The notes under the pieces were generated by a model. That model was given only the letters and a program-made list of their open reading frames with translations, was not told the DNA's origin and searched no databases. Positions 56,332-64,000 of a DNA stretch of 64,000 nucleotides are shown piece by piece (position 1 is the first letter of the stretch; each line of letters begins with the position of its first letter). This stretch comes from Eucalyptus grandis (Eukaryota; Streptophyta; Magnoliopsida; Myrtales; Myrtaceae). A program made the translations under genes and the position numbers. The stretch spans positions 6,156,559 through 6,220,558 of the forward strand of contig NC_052614.1 in assembly GCF_016545825.1 (NCBI RefSeq). The letters run 5' to 3'.

Positions 56332-57278
56332 TGTTGGACAAAACTCTTTTATTGTTTTGAAGTTGACAAAACGTTTCCATCAGTTTAGTTTGAATAACTC
56401 CAAACTCTACTAACAAAGTTTGAAGACCGCTAGACTCAAGACTTGAAGTCTGCCCTCACTGACAGTTTCCAGACGAAGAGAGAAGACTTATCCAGATGAC
56501 GGATTATCTTCAAGGATTTGATTCGTATGTTTTTGGAAGACCTTTTTGACTGAATACATCATCAGCAAGATTGATTATTCTTATTGGTATGTACTCTAAT
56601 TTGAAGATCTTTTGAAAGGCGAGCAAACTTGGAAGGTTCTACTTATGGAAACCAAAGATCCTAATTGTATGGGCGAACATGATTGACAAGCTTTCATCAC
56701 TAATCTTTCAACAATTGGAGATCACCTTAATTGATTATGTCCAACGGGTAGATTAGAAGAATTCTTTTAGAAAATGCCAACGATTATGAAGGCATAAAAG
56801 AGTATTTAAGGTGAACTCTTCAGTTGCTCAAAGTAGTGTGTGAAAGAAGAATTTCAAAGTCTGAATCTCTTAGTTCCTTGTTCTTTCAATTCATTGAGCT
56901 CAATTTGTATACAAAAGAGAGAACCACATAGTGAAACTTTGTGAAGAGACTAGCTGAGACTCTACACTGAGGAAGTCAAAGATCACAAGCTGTATAATCT
57001 CTTTTGATTCATAGTGGAATTCAGCCGGTGGGCTGTTAGTGTGGGAGAGTGACGTAGGCTTGGATTAAGCCGAATTACTATAAATCTTGTATTATAATTC
57101 TCTTTCATTAACTCCTTATCTCATTGCTTTATATAATTGTTTTATAGAATTATTCAAAGCAGTTTACTTCCCTAGTCAATCATTTTAAAAGGCAATTTAT
57201 TTTATTAAGTTTTGCGAATAAATTTTTTATATAAATCTATTCACCCCCCTCTAGGTATGCGAACTAGCCCTTTCAACA
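56332..57278 (+). mobile_element. Copia-type LTR E, inverted relative to LTR D
   Basis: It starts TGTTGGACAA and ends CCCTTTCAACA. It is the reverse complement of LTR D over its full length, for example 'gttgacaaaacgtttccatc' at the start and 'attcacccccctctaggta' near the end. The flanks (acata and tcaat) do not match, and no primer-binding site follows, so it is a solo LTR whose duplication is lost or a product of rearrangement. Confidence 0.7.
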
Positions 57279-60200
57279 TCAATCTTGTCAAAATATGATC
57301 ACATATGTAGCGAGTGTGGGATTTTAGGGTAATGCCTCGAGGAGGCAGTCATGCATGCCGATTGCCTCTTTCTATCCTTTTATTAATAATTTTTTTTTTT
57401 AAATAACACATGCCTATCATGCGGACATAAATTTGTTTTCATTCATTATGCAACTCTATACGTTAGTCTAGGTCTAGTTCTACTTTTATAAAGGACCTAC
57501 ACATCCGAGAGGGTGGTCGAACCTCGTTATCGAATTTTGGTTTTTCTTTTTTATAAGGTACTCACTTGGCGCCACTTCTCCTAGAAAAACTAAGTTATGT
57601 CAACATTTTTAGTCATTCTAACTGAACGGAGCTTTCAACCAAAAAATAAAATAAAGTTAGACGGAGCTTATGAAATACTTACTGTTTAAAATAAACTCTC
57701 GTATCTAAGGTCTTCCAATAGACGGACTACAAAAGCGGCAACAGGTAGCTGAGTGAGGCGTAAAAGAAGGAAAGATGGAGGAAGGGAGAGAGGTTTTCTA
57801 ATGATTTTATATACTTGACTGTAATGTTCACCCAAAATTTTAAAAAGAGCCAGCAATCGGACGCCGCACCCGATAAGGGATAGCTGAAAAACAACACCGC
57901 AAGCTAATTTTGATCCTTGCGAAACCATACTCAATGGTAATCTTTCCTGCTTTTCTTCGCAAAATTACAAACAATTAAAGCCCAAATCGAGAGTAGCTCT
58001 ACACGCTTGGATCTGCGACTCATTCCAATGTAATTAGACCTTGTTATTTTTTTTTTTTATCATTTTCGTTCATTGCAACATTTTTTTTATTTTATCTTTT
58101 TCATCATTTTTTCATTTTATTTTTTATTTTTTCTTTCCTTTTTATCTTTTTATATGTTTTTTATATTTTGTAAAATGAATTGATATCTAATAAGTCAACA
58201 AAAATTCGAATGTCAACAGTGAAGAAAGGGAGGGCTGAATTTCTTTTGTCGTATTTCGGCTCGTGAAGTTCTTTGGAGCCTTGTTCACACTTGTAAGCCG
58301 AGCTGGCTGTATAATATATTTATGTTAGAAACACAGTCACGAAGTCTGCTGTCGGCGGTTGCTCTACCGGGAACCTGCTTGCCGGTCTTCGGCTCTTCGC
58401 TTTGAGCGATTGGATTTTGAGCTTGAAAGAGCAAGAACAATGAAATTGCAAATTTAAAGAAAAGAAAAAAGAGACTCTGGTGGCCACGGATCGGAGAGGG
58501 AGAAGGCAGCAGCTGCTGCGCTACCCTTGCCGCCCTCGGTGACGGTGGCAATGCTGCCTTCCTCTTGCTCTTCATCTCTTTTGATGACCTCAATCAGGAG
58601 TGAGTAAAAGCAATAGTCCGAATCAACCTGAACTGGTCGATTATTAGGTGATTTCTACGAGCATTGCTCCGGTCCTCGAGGCATCAATCTAGTTCCTAAT
58701 TTCATGCAATTGAAACCAATGAACTTCGGTCAATTCTAGACGTAGAACCATTCATCCAGATTGAACAGATTTTTTATTTTCAATAGTTTTTATTTTTATA
58801 AATGTGAAAAATCTCCTAATATTTTCACAGTTCCTTTCCAAAGTCTTTCCAAATTTCCAAACAAAACCTAATCACTCTTACTCATGCCTCCTCTGCAATC
58901 TTCTCAGCCCCGCTCAAATGAATCTATCGCGTTGCCCTATGACAAGGAATTGTTCGGTTCCATCGCTAATTGAACACGCCGTGGCTACCTTCGTTCCTTC
59001 TTCCCCAATTGAACCCCGAAATAATAAAACTTAATTAAATAATAAACAAAAGTAAGAACCATCTCAAACGCTTCCCAATTCCAGGATTCAAATTTAGAGA
59101 ACGGAAGCTAGCAAGTTCAGTAAAACATGTGATTACAAAGGCCACGTGTTCCTTAATCATGGGGAGCCCACATAAGCGGGTGTAGAATTTGATTTTTGAC
59201 TAGCATTCCTCGTGTAGATATATATTTCTCATCTAGGTATGGATATGAATGGAACATGGGGTTAGGGCGGTCGGTCTCATCTCGTGAACGTGACTTTTGA
59301 ACCACGCAATACCCAAAACAGGGTTACAGAGGATATCCGATTCGCTTCGTAGATTCTTCAGCAACCCCATTTTTAATGCCTCTGAATTCCCTGTAGGTGA
59401 CCGACGTGATTTTAGAAATCGCAGATCATTTTCAACCTCCAGACTTGGTCCTTTGAATTAGAGGAAGTTCGATTTCTTTCCTCAGCTTGTGGACAATCCA
59501 AGATCGGCGGATGGGCAATGAAGAAAGATCAGCTGATTGGCCATGATGAAGGCATTTCAAGCCGTGTTTGTGAAGGGTTGGAAACTTTGCTCTTGTAGGG
59601 AAGAAAGATGATGAGAGGAGAGTAAAAGCTGGCGAGGTGGGACTTGTCGAGGTGCGCTAAAACTGGCCTGAACGCCTCATGACTGCAGCGTGATCGAGAT
59701 ATAATATCACTATGGCGCTATACTGAGTTGATCTCACGATACAGATGTTCGTTGTAGTCTCTTCTATTGGATCGCAGATCGTCATTAGTCAGTAGCTACC
59801 AGCTAATGTGCTCGGTCGAGTTCTTTAATAATGGATTTTAGTTCGAGGGCAGCATTGCGGGAAAGCTGATTTATAGAGATGTTACTGCCTTTTAGTGTGG
59901 CTCTGTTCTTGAAGCAGCTATTTTGCATTGTTCACCTTATTCCGACATGTCACAGCTTGAGACTGTGGATGTCTATAAATCTGATTCCCCGATTTGTCGA
60001 GGCATTGCAAGCAAAATAGATAAGTTAGATCAACCATGATTGCAATTTTTCCCCTCCTCCTGAAGATTGAGAATCTTCATCGCCTAGGCGCGTTTTAAGC
60101 ATTTGCATGACATCAACTGATCGTTATCCAACAATCTTCATTCCCAATCATCAGACAAATGCCTGCAGCTACTGCTAAGCCCGAAACAACCCGACTTCTC

Positions 60201-60370
60201 TTGTTGTTACTTTTAGAGTAGATGTTAACAGCCTTTCGAGTTCAAAAGTTAAGATCCATATATTGTGGAACGGGTCAAATGACTCGCTGCAGCAAAAAGA
60301 GCTGAGCAATGGATTTATCTGTATCTATCCTGGATCCGGTGTATCATCTCCAATGTACACATTTACAAAA
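57279..60370. other. Intergenic, 3' side of the EamA gene
   Basis: I see no supported gene in 3.1 kb. Minus-strand frames at 57686-57934 and 58285-58593 look partly coding in composition; the latter, in an alternative register, reads acidic GSIATVTEGGKGSAAAAAF. I recognise neither, and each is short and alone. The section nearest 60370 should hold the 3' UTR of the transporter gene. Confidence 0.4.
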
Positions 60371-63300
60371 TTATTTCAATGAACGAAAAAATTGCAATGC
60401 CAATTTTGGTGAGAACCAATCTGAGAAGTTAGCTAATATGAATCCCAGGAATACCTGCAAGTAAGAAGCCACCATCAAATTAGTCGAGGAAAACAGTGCT
60501 CGAACTTGTAGAGCCGGTGATTTTCTGTCACGTACCTGGACCGAGCCAAGAATGTAAATCAGCGAAAACCGCCGACCGTGTATTAGCATGTCTTCCACCA
60601 TGGCCACGGGTATCGTGAGGGAGGCTCCTAGCGACGCCACGAGGAGTGGTCCAAACAACACCGAGCGCCCTGTTCGTAATTTACAAGTCTTATTAATCAG
60701 ATTCAAGAAGGTGGAAGTCGTCGTTTCATCAGGTATAGCCTCTGAACTAACCAGAAGTAATCGGAGAGGAAACTTCCCGCGAAACCGTTGGCAAGAACAA
60801 CTCCCCGGCCTGCCGACTGAGGAAAGGCAAATTTGGGCTCTATGTCTAAAGCAATGAGAGGCCAAACTGAAAAAACAAGCATTAAAAATTAGTTAAGACA
60901 CCATTGTTTGAGGAACAGAAAAGTACTTGGTTTTATTGCCACCGGTTCTGGTCAAAATTTTGAAAATCATTAAATAAATCAGCACACCATCATGCGAAAA
61001 ACTTATATACGAGGGAGTTGAAATTAGGGGATTGCTCTTACCAAGCCACCAAAGTGCAAGAGCGAGAATAGTCCGATCCAACTGAATAACTTTTTTTGCA
61101 TGTCCACCTTTCTCCTTCTTCTCCAGCGTACTTCTTGAGAAGCACTGAAATTTTTATAATATCGTTAGCTGCTACATCTCTGTTGAAAATTTTGCAGAAA
61201 GAATTTATTTGAAGACAAAAAGAATGCCGTACCAGCAAATAGTCCATCAGTTGCAGCCGAGAGAATTGCGAAAAGATTTCCTAGAAAGAGAGTAGGTTCT
61301 GTTGTTGAAGGAACAGATTGAACACAAAAACAAAGAGGCTTAATTAATTGCTGGCAAGTATTTCAGTCAATACGCCTAATAAAGTATGAATTAAGAGGAA
61401 AATGAGCGGAACCCAAGAGCAAACTAAATAGGCGGATAATAATAGGGAAGGATTTACACATTTATTTTGTTATTACATCAGCTTGATTTGAGTTCCAAAA
61501 GAACTATCTCACGAGAATGTTGGATCTCTAAATAGGAAACGAGCAGAAAGAAAACGAAATTGTGAAGTCCAAAATGAATCTGGAAAACAAAAGACTACAT
61601 ACGCAGCTGTGTTGGATTGTGATTGATTGGTACTTGAAGTCTTCCCTAGTGTAGTCATGGCAACCCGGCTATACTGATAAGGACCGAGATTACTTTTACT
61701 ACACTTATGGAGTCCTGTCCTAGAAATGCACCAATCAGAAGGGTGAAAAGTCCTGATGTCGAGAACAATATCGTGGTGCTGGCAAACGGCTCGTTCGTGC
61801 GGAGTGCAGCATTCATGAAATACTGCAAACAATAATAACACGCTTCAATACTAGGCTTTATCTAAGAAAGCGCAATTTCCTCTTGGTATTCAACATAATT
61901 ACTAATTAAGGCTCTCTTGGTCTTTAGATGATGCAGGTCATAAAAACGATCATAGTAAGAACAGACATTGTAATCAACTGATTCTAGCAGAGGATAATAG
62001 ATGAGTGCCAACTTTATGCAAAATTATATTGAGAAAAGACATGATTTTATAATAGTAAATCAGTACTTCTCTTGCAAGCCCCATAATGATACTTATACCA
62101 ACTTGAGAAGCTGTAGAAAAAGCACATGCTTGTATCAGAAAATAAATGATCAGTCACTTAAAAGTAAATTCCCAGTAAAAGAACGTTATCGATAAAAACA
62201 AAATGGTCTCTTACCTCAGACGCAAACCAAATAGGCGCAAGGATGCAGGCGACTTGAGGATTTGCTGCCGTTCAACTTCTCCTCTTGTTCCACAATGACA
62301 TCATCTTTTTCTTCTAGAACAAAAGGCCTTTTCCCTCTTTCAAGTAAATGAAGTTCTTTGCCTGTAGAATCTCCCACGGTCAACTTTTCTTGATTTTCCA
62401 TTTCAATATTACTCTGCTTGCCATTACTTTTGCCTGAGAATCTGGACCTGAGAGATTGCATCGACTGTCTCTGCACTGTCGCCATTTTCGCTGGTGCGGG
62501 ATCTTGGGACTTCAGTAACCAGTCCTTGAAGAATGCTATGGGAAGATAGAACGCCAAGAGCGAAATCCGAGATAGGTCACTGCGAATGGCTGATCATAGT
62601 CCTCGAAACACCCTGTTGCAAATTTATGTGTTATGCTGGTAAGAGTTACTGCGATGGAGGAACTGATGTTCTTCATATTCAAAAAAAAAATTTCCACAGG
62701 GAAAGAAAATTAAATTACTGCCTAATAGGATCAAGAAATTGAAGCAAGATAAAATAGGTACCTACGGTTCACCGACTAAACAATGTAAATAATTAGGATC
62801 GCCAAATAAAACTCTGAAAACAACGTCAAGGTGTGTCACTTATTTAGGCTCTGATCAATAACTCACTTATTTAATGGAAAGCACATGATGAAACCTGCGC
62901 GAGTATAACGAACCTCGCATGCTGAGTTGGCTCTATTTAGATGTATATTCTCATATTAAGGGATGCTTAGCAACGTTAATTAGCTTATTATAAAATGATT
63001 AGCATCATGAGGTGTATTTACTCCCATGTGGAAAGATAAGGACACGGAAAGATTATCTGATCAACTTTTGTCTTTCCCCAGAATTTCTCAAACCATTGGG
63101 TAAGCTCCAGGATTTTACATTTGCAAGATCATGATGCATTTTGATTCTTGACCAGATTAGCACATCTTACCACTTCATCATAATGATTGAGCATGGTTTG
63201 CTGATTTTTATTCTTAGTGCTGCTTCTGTGTAATCCACTCAACCCACAGATTCACATCCTTTGATTGGAGGATTATGTGTGAGACAAAAACATAATCAAA

Positions 63301-63532
63301 AAGTTCAGCCGCACCCAGAAAAAGAAAGCTCGCCATAACTCAAGAAAGATTGAAGCCATATCTTCTACTTCTCCTCTTCTTCTTCTTCTTTTCATTTAGA
63401 AAAAATAAAAAGGCATGCAAATGAATTTCAGCACAAACACAGAGAGACTAACCTGAGTGACTTCTGCAGAAGTGACCCACATGATCACAACGGTGATAAT
63501 GAGAATCAACCCACCTTGTATCTCCAACTCAT
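60371..63532 (-). CDS. EamA/SLC35F-type membrane transporter, 8 exons, frame broken at homopolymers
   Basis: This is a drug/metabolite-transporter superfamily protein, related to Arabidopsis EamA-like proteins of the SLC35F5 type and predicted to have ten membrane helices; the substrate is unknown. My exons (minus): 63532-63453, 62612-62215, 61822-61603, 61280-61233, 61144-61042, 60866-60752, 60669-60536, 60454-60371. They total about 394 codons with GT-AG borders. Recognisable blocks in order are MSWRYK and WVTSAEVTQ; YDQPFAVTYLG and FYLPIAFFKDWL; a hydrophilic acidic loop; CILAPIWFASE; STTILFSTSGLFTLLIGAFL; MTTLGKT; LFAILSAATDGLFA; VLLKKYAGEEGER; FLSDYFWALGVVW; SLTIPVAMVEDMLIHGRR; IYILGSVQVFLGFILANFSD. 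The protein ends SLK at 60374. Joining the conserved blocks needs a frame change in exons 1, 2, 3, 5 and 7, mostly one base, at short homopolymers. Sequence error is a strong alternative to decay. Confidence 0.85.
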
Positions 63533-63621
63533 TTTGCCAATTTTTCACAGAAATGAGCTCTGGGCTGCAAAGAAGAACAAAGAAGACAGAATCTTGCCCA
63601 AGAAAACGAAACGTTTAAGAG

Positions 63622-63651
63622 CAGAGACAGAGACAGAGACAGAGACAGAGA
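63622..63651 (+). repeat. (CAGAGA)5 microsatellite
   Basis: Five CAGAGA units lie in the presumed 5' UTR of the minus-strand EamA gene (TCTCTG on the transcript). Confidence 0.9.
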
Positions 63652-63757
63652 GTGAAGTGCTGGTTCGTCTTGATGTGGTGATGGTGAAGTGCTGGTGTGT
63701 GTTGATGTGTGGTGACGGTGGAGGGAGGAGAATATCGCTGAGGTTGCATGGGATGGG

Positions 63758-63766
63758 TACTTATAG
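63758..63766 (-). promoter_or_regulatory. Putative TATA box of the EamA gene
   Basis: The minus strand reads CTATAAGTA about 230 bp upstream of the ATG, followed by sequence suited to a 5' UTR that includes the CT-rich microsatellite. The spacing would put transcription start near 63730. Confidence 0.45.
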
Positions 63767-64000
63767 AAGAGAAGATTAATCCCATGCATGAACCACGAAT
63801 TAGAAATAAGCAAATATTATTATTATCGTTGGTACTATAGAACACCTTTGGGGATGAATGAGATAGTTTCAGTTGTCTACTTCCACCGACTGAGTCAACC
63901 GCGTTCTCTCCCCTTCCTCCGAGTTGCCACAACGTGTCTACGCTCGGCCCCACACCGGGGTCCCAACTCTAACTCTACCTGTCTCCTGTCTTGCTGTGGG

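Noticed and set aside
57686..57934. 82-codon minus-strand frame
   Set aside because: No motif, no neighbours on the strand, and ordinary AT-rich context.
58285..58593. 102-codon minus-strand frame with a hydrophobic stretch (FLFFKFAISLFLLFQ)
   Set aside because: It could be a small membrane peptide, but it stands alone, and another register of the same DNA looks as coding. No family recognised.
63516..63953. Frames of 87-112 codons with Ser/Leu- and His/Thr-rich runs
   Set aside because: They derive from the CAGAGA microsatellite and the 5' UTR of the EamA gene and overlap its first exon.

Overview
The window looks like plant nuclear DNA from a eudicot. It is AT-rich and dominated by plant-type transposable elements: Ty3/gypsy and Ty1/copia LTR elements, an L1-type LINE with a C-terminal RNase H, Mutator-like and hAT-like elements, and a tRNA-derived SINE. 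Its two long genes have many short introns and plant homologues. The ends of the Mutator-like element at 14.6 kb remind me of repeats common in Myrtaceae (eucalypt relatives). That is recall, not a test. I see no rRNA or tRNA gene, CRISPR array, operon or bacterial gene.

Layout. 0-0.8 kb: edge of a minus-strand copia element (primer-binding site plus LTR). 1.3-13.7 kb: a degraded Ty3/gypsy element with a DUF7745-like gag and a broken pol. It is split inside reverse transcriptase by a 2.7-kb solo LTR with a perfect 5-bp target duplication, and it ends in a 33-bp minisatellite. 14.6-17.9 kb: a Mutator-like element with a 9-bp target duplication, a near loopless 1.2-kb foldback, and a second gypsy 5' fragment. 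17.9-21.8 kb: a minus-strand copia element with gag and a non-coding 3' region but no pol. 21.8-23.7 kb: a BAHD acyltransferase gene cut off after its HxxxD motif, with its 5' region repeated in tandem. 24.4-27.4 kb: a second minus-strand copia element. 28.3-32.1 kb: small DNA transposons, a SINE with target duplication and a bystin gene fragment.

33.5-37.3 kb (minus): a 14-exon serine carboxypeptidase-like gene, with a 1.9-kb solo LTR about 90 bp upstream of its ATG. 39.7-41.6 and 47.2-48.9 kb: two direct copies of an unnamed dispersed repeat around a 5'-truncated LINE (41.6-45.8 kb) and a truncated unknown exon. 50.8-54.1 kb: a 3.3-kb solo LTR with perfect 5-bp target duplication. 54.9-57.3 kb: two copia-type LTRs in inverted orientation. 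60.4-63.5 kb (minus): an 8-exon EamA/SLC35F-type membrane transporter gene whose reading frame is broken at several short homopolymers.

The probable host genes are the carboxypeptidase (secretory or vacuolar), the EamA transporter (membrane) and the BAHD remnant. They are unrelated in function, and nothing suggests they work together. The main interest is structural: precisely bounded solo LTRs, a hairpin-forming inverted duplication, CpG-rich cores inside LTRs, captured gene pieces, and frameshifts that may be consensus errors rather than decay.
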